Shown piece by piece: positions 45,952 to 55,232 of a DNA stretch of 64,000 nucleotides (position 1 is the stretch's first letter; every line of letters begins with the position of its first letter). The stretch comes from Finegoldia magna_J. GTDB lineage: Bacteria; Bacillota; Clostridia; Tissierellales; Peptoniphilaceae. Both the position numbers and the translations under genes were made by a program. The stretch is from contig NZ_NDYF01000013.1 in the NCBI RefSeq assembly GCF_002243175.1, positions 186,001 to 250,000 on the forward strand, written 5' to 3'. The notes under the pieces are model-generated. The model saw only the letters and a program-made list of their open reading frames with translations. It had not been told where the DNA came from and made no database searches.

Positions 45952-47688
45952 TTAATTATTTAATCTCCATGATTCTTCCTTAGCTTTTGCATTAATCAAG
46001 TCTGAATAAAGTCCATTATTTTTAATCAGTTCTTCATGATTTCCTCTTTCAACAATTTTACCATCTTTTAAGACTAAAATCTGATCTGCATTTTTTATTG
46101 TTTTTAGTCTGTGAGCTATCATTATTACTGTTTTGTTCTCTGTTAATGATTCAATAGCTTCTTTTAGTTTATCTTCATTTTCTGGATCAATACTAGCTGT
46201 TGCTTCATCAAAGATAATTATTGGGGCATCTTTTAGCATGGCTCTTGCAATTGATATTCTCTGCTTTTCCCCTCCAGATAGACTCGCTCCCCCTTCTCCG
46301 ATTATAGTTTGGTATCCGTTAGGAAGGCTTTCTATAAAGTCATGGCATCTTGCTTTTTTTGCTGCTTTTATTACTTCTTCATGGCTTACATTTTGTTTGC
46401 CAAATTTTATGTTGTTTTCAATAGTATCTTCAAATAGATATATATCTTGAAATACTGTTGAAATTGAGTTCATTAGATTTTCTATTTTGTAGTTTTTTAT
46501 ATTTTCTCCACCTATTAAAATTTCACCAGAGTTTACATCCCAAAATCTTGATATTAGATTACAAAATGTAGTTTTCCCTGAACCTGATGGGCCTACGATT
46601 GCCGTCATGGATTTTTCTTTTATCTTGCAGGATATGCTTTTTAATATCTCTCTTTTATCATAAGAAAAACCTACATTATTAAATACTATGTCATAATTTT
46701 CAATGGGTTTATTGATTTTTCCTTCTTTCATATCTGGCATTTCATCTATAAATCTAACGGAATCTATAGCATTTTCACAAGATCTTAGTATAGCCATATT
46801 AGATCCTGCACCTATAAGTCCTTCGAATATTATAAATGAAGCTATTATCATTAGAATAGTTTGAGCAAGTGGAAGTTCACCACTTAAATTTAATTTTATA
46901 GAAAGAAAAATCATACATACTGTTGTTATTCCCATAACAATTTTTTGAATAACAGTGTATGGAGTCACTGATTTTTCAAGATTTAAAAATGTTTTTGCTG
47001 TATCTTTTATAGAATTTTCTAACTCCCTATTGTTTTCACCACCAAGATTATAGCTCTTTATAACTTGCATACCTTTAAGTGTAGATAAAACCTCTTTTGT
47101 AAGCTTTGTTTGAGTTTCTATCATATTTTCAGCATTAGCTGAAGATTTTTTCTCCATTTTTGATGTAACTATAAAAAATACAATTACTCCCACCACTGCA
47201 ACTATTCCAATCTTATAATTAAATATAAGTGTTCCTAAGACAAATACAAATGTATTTAAAACTCCACCTAATACTAAAACCAATAGCATTGGCACCCATT
47301 GTTCTGCTTGTGATAAACTAGTTGTAGCAATCGTAGTTAATCTTCCAAGACTAAAACTAGAGAAAAATCCCATTGGTACTTTTTTTATCTTTTCACCAAT
47401 TTCAATTCTTTTATGAGCTGACATAAAATATCCTGCACGAGTCTGTGCTAATTGCGATGATTTTTGTGTTATTACTTTACCTATCAGAGATATTAATAGA
47501 ATCACAAAACTAATAAATACATCTTTATACTCTAGAGTATCTTCAAAAATATTAACTAGCATATAGTAAATTGCAACAAATTGCAAAAGGTTAAATATTG
47601 CATGAATTAATCCTGCTACAATAGATTTTCTTATATAACCTTGTTCTTCTTCTGAAAAATTCCATATTTTTTTAAATACTTCTAACAT
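45952..47688 (-). CDS. ABC exporter-fold half-transporter B, set 2 (YbtP/Q, IrtA/B-like)
   Basis: The 578-residue protein has a six-helix membrane domain and ATPase motifs GPSGSGKTT, LSGGEKQR, APIIIFDEATASIDPE and IAHRLKT. Its start codon shares a base with the stop of the upstream half-transporter, so they form a pair. It is last in the set-2 operon, whereas its counterpart in set 1 comes before the ECF genes. Confidence 0.87.
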   Translation of the reverse strand: MLEVFKKIWNFSEEEQGYIRKSIVAGLIHAIFNLLQFVAIYYMLVNIFEDTLEYKDVFISFVILLISLIGKVITQKSSQLAQTRAGYFMSAHKRIEIGEKIKKVPMGFFSSFSLGRLTTIATTSLSQAEQWVPMLLVLVLGGVLNTFVFVLGTLIFNYKIGIVAVVGVIVFFIVTSKMEKKSSANAENMIETQTKLTKEVLSTLKGMQVIKSYNLGGENNRELENSIKDTAKTFLNLEKSVTPYTVIQKIVMGITTVCMIFLSIKLNLSGELPLAQTILMIIASFIIFEGLIGAGSNMAILRSCENAIDSVRFIDEMPDMKEGKINKPIENYDIVFNNVGFSYDKREILKSISCKIKEKSMTAIVGPSGSGKTTFCNLISRFWDVNSGEILIGGENIKNYKIENLMNSISTVFQDIYLFEDTIENNIKFGKQNVSHEEVIKAAKKARCHDFIESLPNGYQTIIGEGGASLSGGEKQRISIARAMLKDAPIIIFDEATASIDPENEDKLKEAIESLTENKTVIMIAHRLKTIKNADQILVLKDGKIVERGNHEELIKNNGLYSDLINAKAKEESWRLNN

Positions 47689-49403
47689 TAATTATCACCC
47701 CTTAGATTAGCTTCGTACATATTCTTATAAATTAAAGATGAATTCAATAATTCGCCATGTTTACCTTGAGAATCAAGTTTGCCATCTTTAATGACAAATA
47801 TTTCATCTGCGCTAACAATTGTCTTTAGCCTATGAGCAATTATGATTAGCGTCTTTCCTTTTACTAAATTTGCAAGCGCATTTTGAATCAAAGCTTCGTT
47901 TTCAGGATCTATATATGATGTAGCTTCGTCAAGAATTACTATAGGCGCATCTTTTAGCATAGCACGAGCTATAGAAATTCTTTGTCTTTCTCCTCCAGAC
48001 AGGTGTCCACCACCTTCTCCAACTCTTGTGTCATATCCATCTGATAAATTCATTATAAAATCATGACAAACAGATTTTTGGCAAGCTTCTATTATTTCTT
48101 CATCGCTAGCATTCTTATTTCCCAGCCTGATATTATCTTTGATAGACATATCAAAAAGGTAGTTATCTTGAGAAACAAATGATATTAAAGATGACAATCT
48201 CTCAAGTGATAAATCTTTTGTATCTACTCCTCCGATTTTTATACTTCCCTTATCTATGTTCCAAAATCCAGCAATTAATTTTGCTATTGTCGATTTACCA
48301 GATCCAGATGGGCCAACCAAAGCAGACACTGAATTTGCTTTTATTTCTAACGTCAAATTATCAATTATTTTATTGTTTCCATCATAGGAGAAATCTACAT
48401 TTTGAAAATCAATATTATAATTTTCTATTTCTTTTGACTTTTCAATATTTTCCAATTCTCTAGCATCCAAAATCTTACTTATTTCACCAGTTATAGTTGA
48501 TATTCTAGACAAATCATCCATATAGTTCATAACTTTGATAACGCTTGAAACAGTAGCAAATGATAAAACTATTAATGTAATAAGATTTGCAGTATTGATA
48601 CTATCTTTTAGATAAAATAGAATTCCAAAAGGTATAATTGTAAGAATTCCCATTGGTGATAACAGTCTTCCTATTGCAACTTTGTTCATAGATTCTTTCA
48701 TCCAGTTATAATAGAAATTTGCATTATCGTAAACTGCATTAGCATACTTTTTATATGAATTTTCACTTTGATTAAAAGTTTTTATAACTTCTATTCCATT
48801 TATATACTCAACTACTGAATTATTCATATTCTGACCAATTGATACAGACTTTTTAAACATTTCTTTATAATGCTCGTTCATAACGCTTTTCATAATCCAC
48901 ATTCCTACTACAAATGGAATTAAGGATAAAAGGGCAAGTCTCCAATCTAGCATAAGCATATAAATTAGTAATAATATAGGTCCAACTAAATTTGCAGTAA
49001 ATTCTGGAACTAAGTGGGCAAGTGAAGTTTCCATACTATCAACTTGTTCTACTATAATATTTTTCAACTCTCCAGATGATCTAGATAATACATCTCCTAA
49101 TGGCATTTTAAATAGTTTTTTAGAAATATCATTTCTTATCTCACCAAGAGAATTAAATGTCGCAGTGTGGGATATATTCGTTGATATCCCTGCTGATACT
49201 TCTTTTATTACAAACATTAGTAAAATGCTTATACAAAGTGGTGTGTAGACTTTTAGATCACCCACACCTTCTATTAAATTAACTATTACTTTTGCCATAT
49301 ATACATATGCAAAAAGACCTGCAACTACGCCGACTATGGCTAATATAATTGATAAAAAATATGATCCTTTTCTTCTTTTCACATATTTCTTTATTAAATC
49401 CAT
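47688..49403 (-). CDS. ABC exporter-fold half-transporter A, set 2 (YbtP/Q, IrtA/B-like)
   Basis: The 571-residue partner has the six-helix domain, Walker A GPSGSGKST, signature LSGGERQR, Walker B APIVILDEATSYIDPE and IAHRLKT. It starts three bases after the double-ABC EcfA gene, so importer and exporter-fold parts are on one mRNA. AGGAGG is present just upstream of the ATG. Confidence 0.87.
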   Translation of the reverse strand: MDLIKKYVKRRKGSYFLSIILAIVGVVAGLFAYVYMAKVIVNLIEGVGDLKVYTPLCISILLMFVIKEVSAGISTNISHTATFNSLGEIRNDISKKLFKMPLGDVLSRSSGELKNIIVEQVDSMETSLAHLVPEFTANLVGPILLLIYMLMLDWRLALLSLIPFVVGMWIMKSVMNEHYKEMFKKSVSIGQNMNNSVVEYINGIEVIKTFNQSENSYKKYANAVYDNANFYYNWMKESMNKVAIGRLLSPMGILTIIPFGILFYLKDSINTANLITLIVLSFATVSSVIKVMNYMDDLSRISTITGEISKILDARELENIEKSKEIENYNIDFQNVDFSYDGNNKIIDNLTLEIKANSVSALVGPSGSGKSTIAKLIAGFWNIDKGSIKIGGVDTKDLSLERLSSLISFVSQDNYLFDMSIKDNIRLGNKNASDEEIIEACQKSVCHDFIMNLSDGYDTRVGEGGGHLSGGERQRISIARAMLKDAPIVILDEATSYIDPENEALIQNALANLVKGKTLIIIAHRLKTIVSADEIFVIKDGKLDSQGKHGELLNSSLIYKNMYEANLRGDN

Positions 49404-49406
49404 AAT

Positions 49407-50888
49407 TTAATCAATCCTCCCTTTTCGAATTCTATTTATACTTTTATTTCCAATACAATTAAAAAAATCTAAAATTTTATCCTCATTCCCATCAACATTA
49501 ATTTTTTCACTTCCATTTTTGGACATCAAATAAGCGGTATTACACGTTTGAAATAATAGTTCTATGTCATGTGTTATTAATATAATTGGAGTTTTTTTAA
49601 TTTTTTCTTTAATTGCATTCGATACAAGTAACATTCTCCTATAGTCCAAACCTGCTGTAGGTTCGTCTAAAATACACACCTTCGCATCTTTTAGTAAAGC
49701 AATCAAAAGTGCTAACCTCTGCTTTTCTCCACCTGATAAGTCGTGAGGATTTAGCATTCTCTTATCCCATAATTCCAAGTCCAGAAGATAATTCTTAACT
49801 TTTGATAAATAATCTTTATCTTGATATTTATCTTTAGGAATTAATTCCCTTTCTACCGTTTCATGAAAAAACATATTACTACAATTCTGAAGACTAATCG
49901 CCACATTAGATAATCTCATGCTAGCAGAGTCCCCATAAGATGTCTTTCCTTTTTTTATAGGAAGAAGACCTGTCAATTCCTTAGCCAGTGTAGTTTTCCC
50001 TATTCCATTTTCTCCTATTAAAGCCATGCATTCACCACGACTTAGAATAAAATTAATTGGCCAGTCTAAGCTATAAGCTTTATTGGATAGATAAATATTA
50101 TCAACAGTAACTAGTTTTTCATCATATTGCTTTCCCATACATGATTTTAAATTTATATCTCGAAAACATCTTAATTCATGCTTCTTTGCTACATCTTCAT
50201 TTAATTCTTTCGATGAAAAAACCGCCTCAATTCTTCCATCTTTTAGAATGATAAGGCGATCCAGTAAATTACTTAAATATGATAATCTATGTTCTGCTAT
50301 AACGATGGTCTTACCTTCTTCCTTGAGATGTTTTAATATGTTTCCAAGATCTCTTGTTGATTTATAATCCAAATTTGCTGAAGGCTCGTCTAAAAAAATA
50401 ATCTGACTATCAAATACTAAAGTCGAAGCAATTGCTACTTTTTGTTTCTGCCCTCCAGAAATCTCCCTTACTTTTTTATTTCTTAAATCAGTAATACCAA
50501 TTTCTTGTAAGGAAGAATCAACTCTTTTATGCAAGAGATGGCGTTTCATTCCCATGTTTTCTCCAATTAAAGCTACTTCATTTTCAACTTCTTTCGAAAA
50601 AAATTGATCATTTGGATCTTGAAATACATTGCCTATATATTTTGCAAGTTCTCCTTTACTATAACTAGAAATTGACTTTCCTAATATATTTATATTTCCA
50701 ATAAAATCGCCGTCATATAAGTTTGGAATCAAGCCATTTAATAATCTTAATAAACTTGTTTTTCCACATCCTGATAAACCTGTAATTACAATAAATTCTC
50801 CTTGGTTCACAGCAAATCTGATGTCTTTTAAAATAGTTTTTTCATTATAGGAAAATTTTTCTATATCAACTTCTATACTTTTTCCCAT
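49407..50888 (-). CDS. ECF-type double ABC ATPase (EcfA-EcfA fusion), set 2
   Basis: The 493-residue protein has two ABC domains: first GLSGCGKTS, ISGGQKQK and IIFLDEPSANLD; second GENGIGKTT, LSGGEKQR and VCILDEPTAGLD. It drives the ECF importer with EcfT 50873-51571 and S component 51568-52173. It has a longer C-terminal tail than its set-1 counterpart. Its start overlaps the end of EcfT by 16 bases. Confidence 0.88.
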   Translation of the reverse strand: MGKSIEVDIEKFSYNEKTILKDIRFAVNQGEFIVITGLSGCGKTSLLRLLNGLIPNLYDGDFIGNINILGKSISSYSKGELAKYIGNVFQDPNDQFFSKEVENEVALIGENMGMKRHLLHKRVDSSLQEIGITDLRNKKVREISGGQKQKVAIASTLVFDSQIIFLDEPSANLDYKSTRDLGNILKHLKEEGKTIVIAEHRLSYLSNLLDRLIILKDGRIEAVFSSKELNEDVAKKHELRCFRDINLKSCMGKQYDEKLVTVDNIYLSNKAYSLDWPINFILSRGECMALIGENGIGKTTLAKELTGLLPIKKGKTSYGDSASMRLSNVAISLQNCSNMFFHETVERELIPKDKYQDKDYLSKVKNYLLDLELWDKRMLNPHDLSGGEKQRLALLIALLKDAKVCILDEPTAGLDYRRMLLVSNAIKEKIKKTPIILITHDIELLFQTCNTAYLMSKNGSEKINVDGNEDKILDFFNCIGNKSINRIRKGRID

Positions 50889-51571
50889 ATTGTAATCCCC
50901 GCAAATAATAATCCTATTAAAATAATGATATAATCACTACTCGTTAAAGATAGATCTTCGTATGAAGTCTTTTCGCAATCATATTCAAAGCCTTTTGTTA
51001 CTAAGGCACAACTTAAAATTTCACCTGTTTCAAAAGCTTTATAAATCATAGGTACTAAATAAAGCTCTATACTACGAATTGGTTTTAGAAGGCTTAATTT
51101 TATATTTCTTGCCTTAATCCCTTCTTTTATCTCTGATAAATATTCTTTATATTCTGGAATAAACCTAAGAAAAATCGCTACTCCAATACAAATAGAATTT
51201 GGCACATGAAATCGCCTTAAAGAATATATCATCGTTGATGTCCTAAAGCTTGATAATATCCCTGCTAAAATCCACAAAGGATAAAGCTTAATAATAATCA
51301 GAGCCATTGTGTAAAGTGAACCTACCCATCCTGAAATTGTAAATTTATTTAAAATCGCTATAACCAAGCCAAACAAACTCACATAGAAAAGAAAGAATGA
51401 TATAAACTTTTCTCTATTGACAGCAATAAGTAAAATAAAGCTAAACAATATCATCAGCCAATATACAAGCATCGTACTAAAAAACACGATGCCTGTATAT
51501 ATAAGCATAAGAATACCAATTGAATTTGGATTTATTTTCACATTGCATCTTATCTTATCTAAAATATTCAA
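50873..51571 (-). CDS. EcfT energy-coupling transmembrane protein, set 2
   Basis: The 232-residue membrane protein has about five helices. The coupling segments RFIPEYKEYLSEIKEGIKARN (in part) and FETGEILSCALVTKGFEYD correspond to the EcfT coupling helices; the second is more divergent than usual. The gene overlaps the S component by four bases (ATGA type). Confidence 0.82.
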   Translation of the reverse strand: MNILDKIRCNVKINPNSIGILMLIYTGIVFFSTMLVYWLMILFSFILLIAVNREKFISFFLFYVSLFGLVIAILNKFTISGWVGSLYTMALIIIKLYPLWILAGILSSFRTSTMIYSLRRFHVPNSICIGVAIFLRFIPEYKEYLSEIKEGIKARNIKLSLLKPIRSIELYLVPMIYKAFETGEILSCALVTKGFEYDCEKTSYEDLSLTSSDYIIILIGLLFAGITIWEKV

Positions 51572-52173
51572 GATAGCATTTCTTTTCTTTTTGTGTTTTT
51601 ATTGAAGAATTTATTGTATATAAATTTCCCCAAAATCGTTCCTAAAATAGCGGCTATAATTTCCACCAATAATATAATTAACATATTCTTAGGATTGAAA
51701 AATGTATCCTTAATCATTTGCGCCTTTTCTGTCGTAAATAAATTAGGAAATGTTTTTACTAAACCATTAACTCCAAACACTAAAATAAAAAAGAATCCAT
51801 GAAGTGCATATATCAACTGAGATATAACATATGAAATACTAATATTTTTATCATTTTCAAAATTTTCCCCGCTTCCAATACAAAGCTCACCTAATAAACC
51901 TGCAATTATCATTATTAGAAGCATCGGAACAAAGCCCATGATTGAGTATATTATTCCTGCTAACAGATAATAAATAAAAACTACACCATGTTTTGGAATC
52001 TTGTGGCACATAACAAAATAAATAGGTGCACAAAGAAAACTTCCAATGGAAACATGAACAAAAACACCGTAGGTACCAAACATTTGAGTAATTGTGGATG
52101 AAATCATACTTATAATAAATCCTACAACGCCTAACAAACTCACAATAATTACATCTTTTAATTTTAATTTCAA
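51568..52173 (-). CDS. MptD-family ECF S component, set 2
   Basis: The product (about 201 residues) has five to six hydrophobic segments and matches the small S-component design of the set-1 gene 37564-38154. An ATG at 52197 overlaps the TetR gene, but the strong GGGAGGG site fits the TTG at 52173, which gives a protein starting at LKLKLKDVIIVSLLG. The C-terminus is basic (FINKNTKRKE-like). The ligand is unknown. Confidence 0.8.
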   Translation of the reverse strand: MKLKLKDVIIVSLLGVVGFIISMISSTITQMFGTYGVFVHVSIGSFLCAPIYFVMCHKIPKHGVVFIYYLLAGIIYSIMGFVPMLLIMIIAGLLGELCIGSGENFENDKNISISYVISQLIYALHGFFFILVFGVNGLVKTFPNLFTTEKAQMIKDTFFNPKNMLIILLVEIIAAILGTILGKFIYNKFFNKNTKRKEMLS

Positions 52174-52186
52174 TTTAAATCCCTCC

Positions 52187-52768
52187 CTAATTATCATTAA
52201 ATTTTTTTAAGTATAAAATAATCACTTCTCTAATAAAATCTTCGTTCTCATTAAATACTTTTTTTGAACCCAATGGTTCAAAAGTTTCATATCCTAAAAT
52301 AAGTGAATGTATTAAAAATAATAAAAACTTATCACCAAGCATACGTTTAGAAACTTCACTCTTTTCAAAATCAGAATATAATTTTTCTTCATATATCGAA
52401 TTTAATTCTACATACATCTTTCTTAACTCTTCATTCCTCGCAACTCCTTGTAATAAAATAGCAAACAATGACTTATACTCGTTATCATCGTATATTTTTG
52501 ATAAATGATACTCTACTAAAGTTTGTACATTTTTATCTGCACCTGATAAATTCCTCCTTTCTCCATAATTTAAGCCGTTAAACATAATATCATAGAAGAT
52601 TTCATATAAACTTTTATAATAATGATAAACTCCACCTGTTGACATCCCAGATTTCTCAATAACATCATCCATTGTGGCGTTTTCATAACCTTTTTCTAAA
52701 ATTATCCCTTTTGCAGCTTCTTGAATCTGTCTTTCTCTTTCTTCTTTCGATAATCTCTTTCCTGTCAA
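52187..52768 (-). CDS. TetR-family transcriptional regulator, set 2
   Basis: The product of about 193 residues has the TetR helix-turn-helix at its N-terminus (TMDDVIEKSGMSTGGVYHYYK, shown in part as GMSTGGVYHYY) and a helical ligand domain. A longer frame opens at 52840, but that point coincides with the -35 box; the TTG at 52768 directly follows an AGGAGGGG site and is the likely start. It is the first gene of the set-2 operon, unlike set 1 only in the order that follows. The promoter and palindromes at 52784-52840 suggest autoregulation. Confidence 0.86.
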   Translation of the reverse strand: MTGKRLSKEERERQIQEAAKGIILEKGYENATMDDVIEKSGMSTGGVYHYYKSLYEIFYDIMFNGLNYGERRNLSGADKNVQTLVEYHLSKIYDDNEYKSLFAILLQGVARNEELRKMYVELNSIYEEKLYSDFEKSEVSKRMLGDKFLLFLIHSLILGYETFEPLGSKKVFNENEDFIREVIILYLKKFNDN

Positions 52769-52783
52769 ATTTATTCCCCTCCT

Positions 52784-52813
52784 ATTATTATCGACTGTAT
52801 CCTCGATAATAAT
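52784..52813. promoter_or_regulatory. 11-bp-arm palindrome, probable TetR set-2 operator
   Basis: ATTATTATCGA and TCGATAATAAT are perfect inverted arms with an 8-base spacer, placed between the -10 box and the ribosome site. A second palindrome, TTATCA-GTAT-TGATAA (52815-52830), lies within the promoter spacer. Confidence 0.65.
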
Positions 52814-52840
52814 TTTATCAGTATTGATAACTGTTGTCAA
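52812..52840 (-). promoter_or_regulatory. Sigma-A promoter of the set-2 operon
   Basis: On the minus strand TTGACA (complement of 52835-52840) and TAAAAT (52812-52817) are 17 bases apart, upstream of the TTG start at 52768. Confidence 0.75.
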
Positions 52841-53004
52841 TAGTAAAACTTAAAATCTCGCATAAATTTAGATAAAAATTTTGCTTAGGTTAAATTATCT
52901 AAGATATACTTGCTATCTATCAATATCTACTTTTATTTCCAATTAAAAAGTCAATTCAAACTTATCATCAGCTTAATTTATATAATAGATTTTATTTTCC
53001 ATTT

Positions 53005-53115
53005 CTATGTTTTCAGCTTTTTAATTGTAGTTTCATATTTATCTCTTGATAACTCATAAACAATATTATATTTTAATAAATAATCTTTCGAAATTTCAAA
53101 AACTTTTTTAGCTAT
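53005..53115 (-). pseudogene. Gene fragment of unknown origin
   Basis: About 36 codons are open on the minus strand with protein-like composition (KKVFEISKDYLLKYN, then KYETTIKKLKT and a stop). No start or family could be identified. It lies between the set-2 promoter and the mobilization region. Confidence 0.3.
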
Positions 53116-53160
53116 CTATTAAAACTTCCTTTGTGCTTCTTTATTAGTTTCCTTAAATGC

Positions 53161-53282
53161 GGTATAATTAATAAAACTTAATACACGATTAACGCTTATA
53201 ACTTTAATAGCAAGCACAGTAAGTGTACGGACACTTATGAAAAAATTAATGGAGCAGACCTTAACGGCTTGCTCCATTTTTT
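53161..53282 (+). ncRNA. Candidate small RNA upstream of the mob genes (direct repeat copy 2)
   Basis: A TATAAT (53163-53168) is followed by a hairpin AAGTGT-ACGG-ACACTT (about 53221-53236) and then a strong terminator: ATGGAGCA pairs with TTGCTCCAT (about 53249-53277), followed by TTTTTT. That is the layout of a short independent transcript of about 100 bases. The same segment, up to the terminator, is repeated at 42493-42613. A regulatory or antisense RNA of the mobilizable element is possible; expression is not shown. Confidence 0.45.
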
Positions 53283-53284
53283 AC

Positions 53285-53412
53285 GCACCTAACCACACGA
53301 AAGTTTACTTGAGTGTTTGGTAGGTGCTATGCAAGGACTTCCCAAGAGCTAATATAGTTAGCGATTGGTTGAAGTCTACTGCTAATTTTTACCTTGTTAG
53401 GGAGAACCCTAA
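53285..53412 (+). other. Probable oriT (transfer origin) region
   Basis: Upstream of the mobilization genes lie two inverted repeats typical of transfer origins. The first is a GCACCTA...TAGGTGC stem of about 14 bp with bulges (53285-53327). The second is a perfect TTAGGG-AGAA-CCCTAA (53397-53412) followed by GACCCCG, the kind of site next to which MobP-type relaxases nick. Placement directly before the ribbon-helix-helix accessory gene supports this. Confidence 0.6.
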
Positions 53413-53445
53413 GACCCCGAAATATATTTTATAAAGGAGAATAAA

Positions 53446-53802
53446 ATGGCAAATAGATTTAGAAATGAAAGAATAGAAATAAAACTAACTAAGGAAGAAA
53501 AAGAAGTTTTTCAAGAGAAAATGAAACTTGCAAATTGCAAAACTATGTCCCACCTTCTTAGAAAATGTGTGTTAGAAAAAGAAATTTATATAGTGGATTT
53601 AGAACCATTTAGAAACCTACAATGGTTACTTTCAAATGCAACAAATAACATAAACCAGATTGCAAAAACTACTAATACAACTGGAGTTATATACAAGAAT
53701 GAAATCGAATCAATGAATAAACAGATAGAAAAATTATCAAAAGAAATATGGCAGATCCATTCCCTACTTCTTAATAAATCGAAAGAAAGTTCTTGTGATT
53801 AG
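53446..53802 (+). CDS. MobC-type mobilization accessory protein (ribbon-helix-helix)
   Basis: The 118-residue protein starts with a ribbon-helix-helix-like region (RIEIKLTKEEKEVFQEKM, then CKTMSHLLRKCVLE), followed by a helical half with the NINQIAKTTN motif common to relaxosome proteins. Such proteins bind oriT and help the relaxase. Its end overlaps the start of the relaxase gene, and an AAAGGAG site precedes the ATG. Confidence 0.85.
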   Translation: MANRFRNERIEIKLTKEEKEVFQEKMKLANCKTMSHLLRKCVLEKEIYIVDLEPFRNLQWLLSNATNNINQIAKTTNTTGVIYKNEIESMNKQIEKLSKEIWQIHSLLLNKSKESSCD

Positions 53803-55139
53803 TATGGCAATTACAAAAATACATCCTATAAAATCAACTCTAAATTTGGCAATAGACTATATAACTAAGAGTGAAAAAACTGATGAGAAAATGTTGGTAT
53901 CTTCATTTAAATGTCATCCATCTACTGCCCATATTCAATTTTTGAAAACTCGAGAAGATAATGATACTAAGGGTACAGTTTTGGCTAGACATTTAATCCA
54001 ATCTTTTCTACCAGGAGAGGTTAATCCTATAAAAGCACACGAAATTGGAATGGAATTATGTAAAAAAATTTTAAAAGAAGATTATGAATTTGTTCTTGCA
54101 ACTCATGTAGATAGAGGACATATCCATAACCATATTATTTTTAATAATGTTAATTACAAGATTGGTAAATGCTACCAATCTAACAAAAAAACATACCATA
54201 AAATCAGGTTTCAAAGTGACAAATTATGTAAAGAAAATAAGCTTTCAGTCATTGATGAATACTATGAAGCTTACAAAAGAAAATATAAAACTGCGGGTAA
54301 ATCGTGGTACGAATATGACCAAAACAAGAAAGGAAAATCTTGGAAGTCTAAACTACAATTTGATATAGATAGAATGATTAATAAATCTAAATCTTGGGAA
54401 GAATTTTTAGAAAATATGGAATCTCTTGATTATGAAATTAAGTTTGGCAAACACATTTCTTTTCGTCATAAAGATAAGCAAAGATTTACAAGAGCGAAGA
54501 CTATCGGAGAAGATTATACCGAAGAAAAAATCAAAGAAAGAATAGATTTAGCAATTAAAAATAAAGCTAATCCTACTAAAAAGCGTATAGGAAATGTTAT
54601 TGATATATCTACTAATGAAAAAGCACAATCCTCTAAAGGTTACGAAGTCTGGGCAAGAAAACACAATATCAAAACAATGGCTGATTCAATAATTGAATTA
54701 AGAGAACAAGGAATTAATTCAATTACTCAACTCGATGACCTGATCAAAAATCTGCTGATGATAGACAAGACTTATTAGATAAAATAAAGAAAATTGAAAG
54801 TGAAATGAAGAGTTTATCCCAAGATATGGAAAATATAAATACTATAAATAAGTATCGTGAAATATATAAATACCAAAAGAAAAATCTTGAGGACAAACAA
54901 TTCGCAGAAGAATATTATAGCGAACTTTCCGTTTATAAAATAGCCGCTAAAGAAATTTTAGAAAACTATAAAAAGCTACCAAATACAAAAAAATACTATC
55001 CAAACTCGATAAATTGCAAGAAAAAAAGAACACCCTTATGCAAGAGTATTCTTTGAATAAAGAGCAATTTTCAGACCTTGTTCAGTATAGGAAAAACTAT
55101 GAGAATTATCATATAAGTGAGTTAGAAAGATATAATTAA
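53795..55139 (+). pseudogene. MobP/VirD2-type relaxase, frameshifted
   Basis: The first 327 residues (53795-54778) include the probable catalytic tyrosine region (LAIDYITKSEKT) and the metal-binding three-histidine motif HVDRGHIHNHII. Two frameshifts then break the coiled-coil C-terminal part: one in an A5 run at 54746-54750 and one near an A7 run at about 54987-54993. The last frame ends at 55139. The relaxase domain itself is intact and might still work without its tail. It acts in mobilization with the upstream accessory protein and oriT. Confidence 0.82.
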
Positions 55140-55204
55140 TTATATACAAATCCAGCAAATCTTAAATTATTAAGATTAAGCATTTTTCGAGAATATGAAA
55201 TTTA

Positions 55205-55232
55205 GGCTCTGTAAATAATTTTGTGTATTTTG
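55205..55232. repeat. IS256-type terminal sequence, possible
   Basis: GGCTCTGTAAATAATTTTGTGT resembles IS256-family ends (in part GGCTCTGTAAATAA). A similar end occurs at 61503-61531. It meets the IS150 remnant at an ACAAAA overlap. Confidence 0.35.

Noticed and set aside
52769..52840. Longer N-terminus of the set-2 TetR protein
   Set aside because: The extension overlaps the promoter and operator, while a TTG at 52768 follows an AGGAGG site.
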